From Bugula neritina (lineage: Eukaryota > Bryozoa > Gymnolaemata > Cheilostomatida > Bugulidae): a stretch of DNA of 64,000 bases. A program made the translations under genes and the position numbers. The notes under the pieces are model-generated. The model did no database searches. It was not told the origin of the DNA and was given only the letters and a program-made list of their open reading frames with translations. This document shows positions 26,701-38,700 of this stretch, one piece after another. The stretch spans positions 11,513,081 through 11,577,080 of the forward strand of contig OZ037767.1 of the NCBI GenBank assembly GCA_964035545.1, read 5' to 3'. Position 1 is the stretch's first letter. The number at the start of each line of letters is the position of its first letter.

Positions 26701-29700
26701 ATCTACTGTTGTTCACTGATTAGTTCTAGTGCTTAAGAATACGATCTTATTGAAGGTTGACAGTTTAAAATAACTACCAAGCCCGTGTCTAGCCACTCAC
26801 CCAGCACCTCCAGCTCTGTCTGTACGGAGTCCAGCTGCTCCTTAACTAAATCATACTGACCAATCATCTGCTCAGCTTCGTCTTTCACCAGGTCAAGACT
26901 GTTTCTACATTCAACCAATCGACTGTCTGCTTCTCTTAGCTCCGCCCTACGCTTAGCAAGAGTTTCTTCTAGACAATGCAGTTCCGTCTGCAGCAGGAAT
27001 AAGATAGGATCTGACAATTAGTAAATGTGCCTTTAACATACGCATTACAACTAGCGCAAAGATAAATGCAAAATCAAGAAAATTCAAATACCCACTGATG
27101 AAGCCACAGATAACAGTCTGCTATAACTGACCAATCAGTGGCCAACTTACATTCATGTAGTGGTCAATCTCGGCTCTTCTCTCCTCGTTTTCCGTGTCCG
27201 AGTCACCAGCGCGTCTCCGCTGACCTTTCTTCAACCTCCAGTTACTCTTCAGAGTGTCCAGCTGCTCCCTCTGCAGGTTGATGGCCAGATCCAGACTCTC
27301 CAGCTCACTCCTCCGTTCCTGTGGTCACGCATTCAGCCAATCACAACCAGCATCACATTCAACCAATCACAACCAGCATCACAACTTACCACATACATAA
27401 ACCTCACAGTAGTGTTTCAATCATAGGCGAGAAATAAATGTTTTAGATTGCATTGGGTTTTGCCAGAACATTTCAATTGGCATATAAAGAGTAAAAGCAC
27501 ACAAGTTGGTTGAGATTAAACCTCTATAGTCATTCGAAAGTGCCAGATGTATAGCCGATCACCTTAATTCAGCATAGAGGATGACAATTTTACAACCTTA
27601 TACAAGAATGTTGACAGACGTCAATGTTATCTGTTATCTTCATGTAATTTACGTGAGAAAATAAACCTTTTATCTCGAAGAAAGTATTCAATGGTGACAC
27701 AAATAAGCTAAAGCTATACTGCTACACGCCCTTGACCCTTTACCTTCAAGGCGTGCTTGAGTTCGGCAGCAGCTCTACTCTGATTGGACAGTTTCCTTTC
27801 TTCTTTTCGGTCAGATTTGCTTTCTTTGAAAGAAGTTTTCATGTCTTTATATTTTTCCCTCAGTTTTGAATACAAATCTTCCTACAAGGAGAAACAAGCA
27901 TAAGCAACACGACCTGAAGCAAGGCAAACCTCTGCACACTACACAGTTGACTACATACAAACAAGGAAATGTCCACCAGGATGGCAGATGGCATATAAAC
28001 TATAATTGAACACTTTGACCCAAATGTTAGCAATAGAGGGAGTTCTTACCAGGTGATGATGTTCGGGGACGGTGCACACCAAACCGCTAGATTCATTAAC
28101 CTTGAGAATGCCTCTCACAGGAGTTGTAGACGTGGAGCCGTTGAGCACCACAGTTTTAGTGGGGGTGGAGTTGCTGGCCATTGTAACAACGGGAACTGTG
28201 TCAGCTGGCACTAAGGCTATGGTGGGAGGGGCTTGTACACCTGCAGTGATTGGAGTAAGTTAGAAGAGGTTACAGGCTAAATGAAAGAGGCTGCCATGTT
28301 AAACTATCTACGACTATATATTATACACAACTATAAGCAGCTTACTAACCTGTCTGGTGATAGGACGTCTGGGGACCAATAAAGTGACTAGCATTTTGTG
28401 TAGCAACACGTGATTGGACAGGATAGGCAGAAGGCTGGCTTACAGAAATACCAGCTGAGCTCGCTGGGTTGACCTGGTAAACTGGAGCAACCTGGTTAGG
28501 TGGGTTAGGCTGGTAAGTTGGTAGTGAGTAGTTAGACTGCATTGCTGGGTTGATCTGGGCAGGTATTTGAGGCGCCGTATGAGTAGCGGCCAGGTGTCCA
28601 AAGCCAACTACAAACCATGTGTTATGATACAAACAAACCACACACTGCTATCTAATGTTAGCACAAACCACACTTACAGCAAAGCTTACTCAGCTGTGAC
28701 AAGATAGCAACAAACTTAGCAAATCTAAGACTCATTGTCTAAAGGTGCAGACTGAGTCAGATTTTAAATAAACTAAAAAAATTGAGACAGAAAAATCAGT
28801 TCTCAAGACCCAAGGCTAGATCATATGTTGAGTTGTGTTCTTGCAGTTGAGCAAACGACCACTGCCCAAGTGATTTAGAGCAATGCGAGTGTAGTATTAG
28901 TTGGCACTTGCATAGAGCTGTCAGTCAACATAGAGACAGCATTCAGCTCAAACACTTTTAAAAGTTAGTTTCCAAATCTCTCATAAACCTGCTAAGCCTG
29001 CAGAGAGAGGAGTGTATTACACTAAGCAACGGCCAACTTTAAAGATGAAAACAAATTCTTATAAGAAACGTAACCCAGACAACTCACCGTGCTGAGCTGC
29101 TGCCTTGTGAGGAGTAGATGTCAGCATGTGACCTTGACTTGTAGGAGTGTCTCCTAATTGGCCGGGTCTGAATGACGGACCCTGTACAAAGCTATTTGAC
29201 ATCTGATCGTAGCCTGTATTCTGCAGAGACTGGTGCGGGTGGCTGGCGGATATAGTAGACAGCGGTCCAGCCTGCTGCATCCCACCAAGCAAACTGTTGA
29301 TTCTTGCTCTCTCTTCTTCACTGTAAAAATACAGAAACATATTGAAACAAACCAAATATTTACCCGTTATTGACAGAGGTAATAGTTAAGTCTAGAAAAG
29401 TTAGAAGACATAGACTAAATTAAATCTGGCCAGATAAAACTTAAAGAACATGGAGATTAGCAAGCAACCTCGTCAACCTAATGTTCCATCAGCCTGTACA
29501 CATGGGGAGCCCCGGACCAAAACATAGGTGCCTGAGAACTTACCCGAATTGACTTTGACTGGCCAAGAGCGCGGCTAATCTTTCCACTTCCTGTTTGTAT
29601 TTGTCTAGTTCATTTTTAAGCCAATCAGTTTCATCCTTCTGCCTGTTAATAACTTCCTCTGCGTCATCTGTCCGCCGCAGCGTATCATTGAGGTTTCTAT

Positions 29701-32700
29701 CTCGATCAGCAAGCATCTGCAAAAATGGAATTAGTGGAAGTGTTGTACAGTAGACTTCATTGAGCAGCTTTTAAAAGAAACAAAGAGCTCACATTGTTAG
29801 TCAACAATTCTGAGAATAAGAGAGAAATACAAATGGCAAGTCACAGATGATGAGCCACAGATGATGAGTCACAAGTAAAAACTCACCTGCTGAAGCCTGT
29901 CAATCTCGCTGTCAGCCTTAGCCAGCTCTTTGTAGAGTCTGCGTGTTTCAGGGTTTGGTTGAGGAGCAGCTAGTCTAGGGTTCTCCAGATCTGATTCGTA
30001 GGTTTCAGGGACTGTGCCCAGATCCCCCCTCCTTCTGTCAGATGGCTTAGAACCTCTGCCACCTAAATATACATATTATATACTATTAACAATCTAGAGT
30101 TATACATCAACATATTTAACACATTAGTAAGCACTGAAGAAAGCAGCCTGTGGGATAATCTATAGCCTTAAAACTAAATAAACTGATTGACAACATTCAA
30201 GGCGAGTAGTAAGCCGTGCTTCCTTACCAAATGCAGCCTCATTTCCAGGATGTCTGGGCTGAGTATAAGGTTGAGGTGCATCAGATTGAATGGACATGAC
30301 ATCATCAGGGTGGGGCGGAACACGTGTCATACTTTGTCTAGAAGGTTCCAAAGGTCTAGGATTTTCATCAGTTCTACAGAGAAACGAGTTTCAGGGTACC
30401 TCCCTGCTCTCAAGTTCACAGCAAAGTAGATAAACTTAGGAATATGTATACTTACACTCTACCACTGTTCTGGTACAGATATACTTACACTCTTCCACTG
30501 TTCTGGTACAGATATACTTACATTATATCACTGTTCTGGTACAGAGATACTTACACTCTACCACTGTTCTGGTACAGATATACTTACACTCTACCACTGT
30601 TCTGGCTGCTAGACCCTTGACCAGGAGTTCCACCGTCTCTCTCATCAAACCTGTTGACACCACGTTTAGACTGAGAGTGAGGATGGTGGGAAGGATGGAG
30701 AGGGTGAGCCCGCTTTACAGTATCATGTGTAGCCTCACTCTCCTCATATGACTCATCTAGGCCAGCGTCCAAATCAAACTGAGGTGGAGCGGAATACCTG
30801 CACAGGGGTAGAAAACTCCCCAACTTAGAAAAATATGCATTTAGTGGCATTTAAAAACATTTTAAAATAAAAACTACTTCAAAACAAACCAAAACAGATA
30901 AATCATAAGTTTGTAATTACTTGAAATTTATTTTATACAACTGACAACCTGTTTTAGCTTGAGAAAATAATGAATTTTAACAGGTCTAAACTAAACAGGC
31001 CATCACTCAGGGAGCTTATTGGTCACTATAATAGCATGGATGACTACGCTCACAACAAACACGTTGGAAACACAATTTTACCGACTGCTGATGGAAAGAC
31101 AACTTCACTGACTTGTTATACTTGCTGAGACTCCTCGGCTGGTCAGTAGCGCGCGACATCTGCCTTGACCTCTCCAACTCCGCCTGCACTTTGCGCAGAC
31201 GGTCGTGAGCGTCCATTAACTGCCTCTTCAAATTTTCCTCTCCCGCCATGTTGGCTCTGATGTCATTCAGCTCCTGTCTGAGAACTTCTACCAGGGCAGA
31301 TGACTCCGAGTCTGTGGACTCACTCCCCTATACAAGCAGTCAACATATGCCTCTAATGACTCATGTCAGGTCAAGAAAGCAGCTTTTTATTCAACTTTAT
31401 TAAAGTTTATGGTAAAATTCAGCTCTCTATCTCCACAAGTATGGGTCCAGCAAAAAGGTTGTAAAGTGCAAACAATTCCCAATTATTACATTAGATGTGA
31501 ATGATTATTACTTCTTTAACCAGGTGTGCACAGCAGTTCATTGGAAGGCAATCAGAGTTAACAGAAAGGACACAGCTATGCCACATATTACTAGAATATA
31601 AACAAACTCTGATGTGTTTGACAAACTACAGGAGCCTCGGAGAACACAACTCCTTACCCGTGCACGAGCCTCCCCTAGCGTAGCGCTAAGGTTAGCAATT
31701 TTGTGCTGAAGTCTGGCATTCTCATCTCGCAGGTGCTTAGCATCTTTCCCTGCCTGTTTAGTCTCTTTTTCCGCTGCCTTCTGCAGTGCTGCCAACTTCC
31801 TCTCAACTGGGTCGGCCATGTTGGCGGACAACGACTGACCAGACTGCGCTTTCTGGATGGCTGAGTCAATCTTTGATAGAACTTCGGCATCAGCCAGCGA
31901 CTTTCCCACCTGATTCTCTTTCTTCAGTCTATCATTCTCTTTCTGCACAGAGTAAATAACTTATCTACATAATAATCTTCCAACTACTCACATTTGTGCA
32001 ACGTCTCCACCCCTGTGAGAACCCCTGAGTACAAGGACTAAGTACTGCGCCTCTCAGCATGCTAGAAACATAGTGTGAGGACCTCCACAGTAACACAGAA
32101 GAGGTTATGACCTGATGCCCTTCCTCACATCAGTAATCCTGTTAGAGGACTTGTATCCTACTAGGCTGGTGCTCTAACCACTATAACATGGCTACCTCTT
32201 AGTTATAATCACTGAAGATGTTAGGTTACTTGAATGGGAACTACATTGAGCTCACATCTTAAAGGTACTGGGTAAAGACAAGCATGGCACATAGTGGAGA
32301 CAAACCTTCAACTTGCTGAGCTCTTTTTTTATACTCGGATCAGCTGAAACACTTCTCTGCTCGTCAAGTTCCTGTTGCAGCCGGTCCTTCGCTGCCAATA
32401 ACTGCCTCACATCCTCTTCTAGCTCCGCCTACACCAACAACTACATATGTACCTACATATTGTATACAGTTATATCTACATTCTACATGTTCTACAGCTA
32501 TATCTACACACATTATACAGCTATATCTATACATGTTATACAGCTATACCTACACACATTATACAGTTCTATCTACACTTAATATCAACTAGTAAAACCA
32601 GGATACTCAACTAAAAGAGTCATAAAGTGGACTCACTTTACTAGGACTTGTCGGTGACGGTGACTGCCCTATGCGCTCTCTAATAGCAGCATTAGCCGAT

Positions 32701-35700
32701 TTTTCTTCCTGTACAACGAAAATTATCAACAATCATTCAAGAGAACACGCCATAGAGAGCAACTAGTAAAGAGATAATCTGTTACTTCTATACAAACACT
32801 TTGATAATATACAAGTTTACAATGTCAAGACCAGATTACACCTATTTCTGACACTGGCGCAATATTCTACTTGCAGAATGTTGCTAATACATTGTGGATA
32901 AACATCACATGCCTTATACTATGATCACTAGAAAATTCACTGTTAGTCTGATACAATGAGTTCTTACTATACCTACAATGAGCTCTCACTATACCTGCAA
33001 TGAGCTCTCACTATACCTGCAATGACTTCTCCAAGAGGTCCAGTGCTCTCTCCTTCTCATCTGCTATTCTTTCCAGCTCAGCCAGGCGCCGTCTCAGCGC
33101 CAAGCCCTCATTCTCAGTGGCCTGTCCCTGTTTGAGGGACGTGAGAATGCTCTTCACCTCCTGCGCCACGTTCCCTATATCTGGGTGGTCTTCACTTCCT
33201 AAGGCTACCAAAACACAACGTCATAAAGCCATTACCAGCTTAATTTTGGCTTGTTAAATGTGGGCCAATTTTTCAACAAACACCTTTGTGGAGAGTAGTA
33301 GCCAAAAGCCCCAAAAATTACTAAATCACAGGCTTTGCTTGGCAATACTCTAAATATCTGTACAGGCAGCTTCACATTTATTATAATATATTATAATTGT
33401 TCAGTGGATCTTGTGCAGACATCATTGTATTCAGCTGCAAGTGTCACAAAGATTAAACAAAGAGTGAAGTATTAATAGGAGTGCAAGTTCACTATTGTAG
33501 TTTTGAATTATGTGCCCAAAATGAGGTACAGAAGCTGTAATATCAACTAAACTGATAATCAGCAAGGAGCTTGCACACTCACGGTTAGTTTGAGAGAGTT
33601 GGTTGTCCAAGCTTTGCATTTCACTCTTCTTCTGCTCCAGCATTTGCTCTAAATCAGCAAGGGCTTGCTCGAGGTCCTCTCTCATATCCTTAGCCTTTGT
33701 AAGGAACGCTTCCTTATCGTCCCTCTCTAACAGAAGTGCCTCCTACAAACCAGATTAACTAGCAGGTCATGAAACTAGTCAAAGCCTTTTACTTGTTATC
33801 AACTAAACCTGGTGTTTCGAAAAACCACCAATGGTAACATCCAGATTAATGTCTATTTACAGAGTTCACTAGTATTTCCATATGAGCAGATCACTAAGCA
33901 TATGAAACTTAAGGCAGTACGACATAATCATACTTATGTAGTGTTGAAAACTGCAAAAGCATCTTGTTTCAACTAAAATACTGCTATCGTATTAAATATT
34001 CAATTCAAATAATTGCATCGTATATCTTTTGCATGTATGTCTTCAATGAATTCAAAGGTTTGGGTAACATGTGTTTCGGAGGAGACAATGTCCAGTCTGA
34101 GTTTCAGATTTTACTCCATCCTAGTGATTAGTTTGCGCATTGAAGCAGGTAAGAATAAAATGTAATAACTTAGCAAATTCAGCATCATTTTTTAATGCTT
34201 CCAACACTGAGCCGAGTGAAACCACAATGCCAGCAGCAGGTGAGTCGAAATCATGAATTATTTGAAGATGTGTTTTAAAAGATTGTCATAAATTTCTTGG
34301 ACATAAACCCTAAGTTGCATTTGGTTGATAGCTAAGAAAGTTCTAGATATTTAAATATGGCATAACTGTAACTAAGCAACAGTAAATGATGCAAAGAAGA
34401 TACAAAATCTATAAAAAAAAAGACAAAACTTATATAGTTGCAAGCACTAAAAACACAAGAAAAAATACAGCAGCATGTTAAAGTGTTATTAAGGAATAAG
34501 TAAATTGACCTCTAGAACAAAAAAAGATGCATTTCTTACTTACAAGTTTGTAACGGAGTTCAGCAGTCAGGTCCTAGAGTATGTTACATAATTCAAGTGA
34601 CACAACATGACATAATAACATAGACATAGAATCCACTTAGGAATAGAAGCCCATGCTGATAAGGAATCATAGCAAACAGCAACTAGTTAGCTTACAACAC
34701 ACAAACCACCCACAAAGAGGACACAACTCAAAATAACATAAGAGGTGAAGCTAACCTTTTCCGAATCTTCAAGGTCGGAAGCCTCTAAGCTCCGGTCAAG
34801 GTCATCCAGGTTCTGCTCAGCTTCCGAGATGTCAGCAGCATTTCTATCAAGATTATCGAGCAGCTGCTCCCTGTTGCTCTCCAGCTCGTCAATCTGCAAG
34901 TATCAGAGTTTGCTCTGCAATATTCCCCGAGCAGTAAAGTGACAGGAATGACAACTCCCAAAGCATAAATGAAAAACATTGAGCTGGTTCACCTAGCCAA
35001 TCAGTCGAGCATGAAACACAGTTAACCACACCCACCGTCTGTTGAAGTGCGTCCAGATCTCTCTCCAAGTTCTCTCTGTCCGGATCAGGTAGAGATGTTC
35101 TAGAATGTTCCACCAGATCTGTCAGCTTCACCAAATGTTCGGCGGCATTTGCCACTCTCATCTCGGTGTGGTGCAGCTGATTGGTCAGTTCAGCTAGTCT
35201 TCTGTTGGCTTCTTCTACTTTCTGGTGTTTATCCTCCAACTGTGGAACAGAATAGCTTTTTGCTTACTAGAACTCAATAGAAACTACATTTTTATATTTT
35301 CAAGTGTGGCACTCAACTGAGAATGATTGTGTAATGTGATTTCTATTTGCCCGATATAGTAGAACCAAGTATTTTTTAGCATATTTTCAATGAAAAAGCT
35401 AAAAACTTCTGAAGATGGTACCTCACTCTCGAGGATAGAATCTGGAGAAACGTCATCAACTCTACTCTTAGGCCGCCGCTTCTTCTCTGGTGGTCTGAGG
35501 TTTACAGGCCATTCAGGTCTGTCTTTAGCGTGCTGAGATTTACCTATGTAAGGGCTTTCCATCAGACTATCCCCATCTTCCTGCAGGGGTACATGTAATG
35601 CCGCATTACAACTCTGGCAACATATTACTATTCTGTTGGTACATTAACAAGAGTGGCAATTTTTTATTCGGTTAAGAAAAGTACACAGGTATAAAGATTC

Positions 35701-38700
35701 AATTGGGAAAGAAGTATTTAGAATTTGAAGCACACTTGATGCAAGAGCGAAAGAGATAAATACAAGAAATTGCCTAGCTAGTTGTTTGATATGTGACAAA
35801 AGAGATATCAATTATTGGTACTACTCTTATGACTGAACTTTTCCTGAGCATTTATCAAGTAACAAAAAAAGCTGCTCTGTTCCAGTATGAAGTCACACAT
35901 GTGCTGCTGAATAGACTTAACCCTGTAGGCAGCTGACACATTATAATTATCCATACTTCAAAATAGGGTACCTTTGAGACACGCATTTTACCCTCAATGC
36001 ACATCTAGACTGTAGTCTACAGAAGCAGTTAACATTGTGTGTTGCTTAGTTTTACTAATATATAGTAACTAGCAGCTTTATGAGAAAGTACAAGTAAAGT
36101 TATATTAGCCAACATAGTAAATATTGACAAAGGGTCAAATCTGAATAACTTGAAACAACTACAGACTCACACTTACAGCTACAGTAACAACTGCACGTTC
36201 ACACTTACAGCCACAGTAACAACTGCACGTTCACACTTACAGTTACAGTAACAACTACAAGCTCACGCTTACAGCTACAGTAACAACTACACACTCACAC
36301 TTACAGCTACAGAAACAACTACAGACTCACACTTACAGCTACAGTAACAACTACATGCTCACACTTACAGCTACAGAAACAACTACAAGCTCACACTTAC
36401 AGCTACAGAAACAACTACAGACTCACACTTACAGCTACAGTAACAACTGCACGTTCACAGTTACAGCTACAGAAACAACTACACGCTCACACTTACAGCT
36501 ACAGAAACAACTAAAAGCTCACACTTACAGCTACAGTAACACCTACAGACTCACATTTACAGCTACAGTAACAACTGCACGTTCACACTTACAGCTACAG
36601 TAACAACCACAAGCTCACACTTACAGCTACAGATGGAGTGTCAGGTTTCTTGTGTAAACTAGTGAACTTAGTATCAATCTTATAGAAAGCCAGTTCCTGC
36701 TCCAACTCATAGTGCTTCTGATTGGCTCTGCTTAGCTCCGCCTGCTTCCTGCCAATCATCTCCTCCTTCGCCATCAATTCCGCTCGCAGATCCTTTATTT
36801 TACGGTCATTTTCCCCTTTTACAAGCAAATAATAAGATTTTCAATAACTGCGTGTGGACAACACGTAGAAACTTGGACACGTAATTATTAAAAAACCGTA
36901 TATAAAAAAGGTACTGAATCTTATCATAATTTGGAAAATATGATCACAAATCACAGCAATTCTGACAGTTTAAGCTACTCACTCTAGTAGAGTGAGTAGC
37001 TTAAAAAGTCAGATTTGCTGTGACTCTAGATTACTCACCATTCACTCTAGAGTACTGACTATTCATTCTACAGTATTCACTACTCTACAGTACTCACGAT
37101 TCACTCTGCAGTATTCACTATTAACTCTACAGTACTCACTGCTGACCCTGACGCGCTGACTATCGTTTTGCTGACTACTTTCCAGGTCCCGCAATGACTT
37201 GTCGTGCTCCTCTTGCAGAGATTCATACTTGCTGCGTATTTCATAGACTTCTGCATGCAAGGCTTGCACCTCATCTGTACAGAGAGTAGAGGAAAGGTGA
37301 ATTGAAACTGAAAACACATCTGATAAAGAAGTTCCATTCGTGTGATAGGCTTTGGTACAGACCAATTGATCAGTAATATAAACCAATACAACTCTGGCTA
37401 AGTTATATAACGACAGCTAGTTTATAGCCTTGCAGAGTAAAATCTGTGTTCTCTACCAGAGTTGTCAACTTTATCTCCAGCAATACAGTGACTCACCCTG
37501 ATCAAACCGTCTGTTGGCCTCCATGCGTTCTTCTGAGGTAATTCTACGCCCATCCAGGACGTCGAGGCTTTGCAGATGAAAGATGATATAAAGCCGGTAG
37601 TGAGGTAAGTCGCACAGAGGGTTGTGGGCTATGCTGAGGAATGTGAGGTTGGCTAACCCCCTCAACTTTCTTACTTCTTGTAACTAGAAGAAATCGGTCA
37701 TATAATCTACACACTGAGGGTATATAATCTATACACTGAGGGTATATAATCTATACACTGAGGATATATAATCTATACACTGAAGATATATAATCTAGAT
37801 ACTGAGGATATATAATCTACATACTGAGGGTAGAACAGAAGACTGTAAAATGCTAACAAGAGCTCACTTACTGATTCAATACTGTTAGACGCAAGACGTA
37901 GATTTCGTAGGGACTTGAGTTTCTTTGCTATCCAGAGGGGTATTGTCTGGATCTGATTGCCCTCCAAATTCAACGTAATCAGGTTAGATAGTTTCTCTAG
38001 ACCTATAAACCAAACAAACTAGATTATAATCTTAATTCTAACATTAGGATTGGCTTCATCAGAAGTTATATCACAAAACATTTCATGCAAAATAATGTTA
38101 AAACTTAAAAATTGTTTGTGAAAGCTCATTTTTCATTGAACACCCTTTTGCATAAAGAATATTTGTGAAGTTTACTCGGTTTACTCAACATAAAAGTATG
38201 AGCATATAAATATTAAACCTGTAACAAGAAACAGGGCAATTAATGCAGACATTTCAAAGGTATAAGTAAGCTGGTTGATGCATCTCTCAAATTTTCAAAT
38301 GACATAATTCGTTTTTTATCTACTTTGACGTTAGATATAATGTCTAAAGACCTCTATAGAACAACAGCACACATCATTAACACTCCCACAATGCTTCACA
38401 CAAGCAACAACAGATCAGTTACAACTTCACCTTCTATTTTAGTGATATGATTATGTGACACATCCAGGTCCTTTAACTTCTGCAATGATTCCAGACGCTC
38501 TAGTCGCTCAATAGAATTATGAGCTAAATTCAGTGTATGCAGTCTTTTTAACTTATCAAGATTTTCTATCACCTGAAAATATACAAAACCTGATTAAACT
38601 TAGAACAACTTATTCCTGGCTACATAATTAGCAGCCCTTCATAAATGTCAAATCAGGTAACAAAGAAGTTTTGTATTGGTAAGTAAATATCTAGGAAAAA

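Noticed and set aside
37141-37146. GTCAGC as the centriolin exon 6 donor
   Set aside because: It would leave phase 0, whereas the exon 7 acceptor needs phase 1; GTGAGT at 37139 fits.
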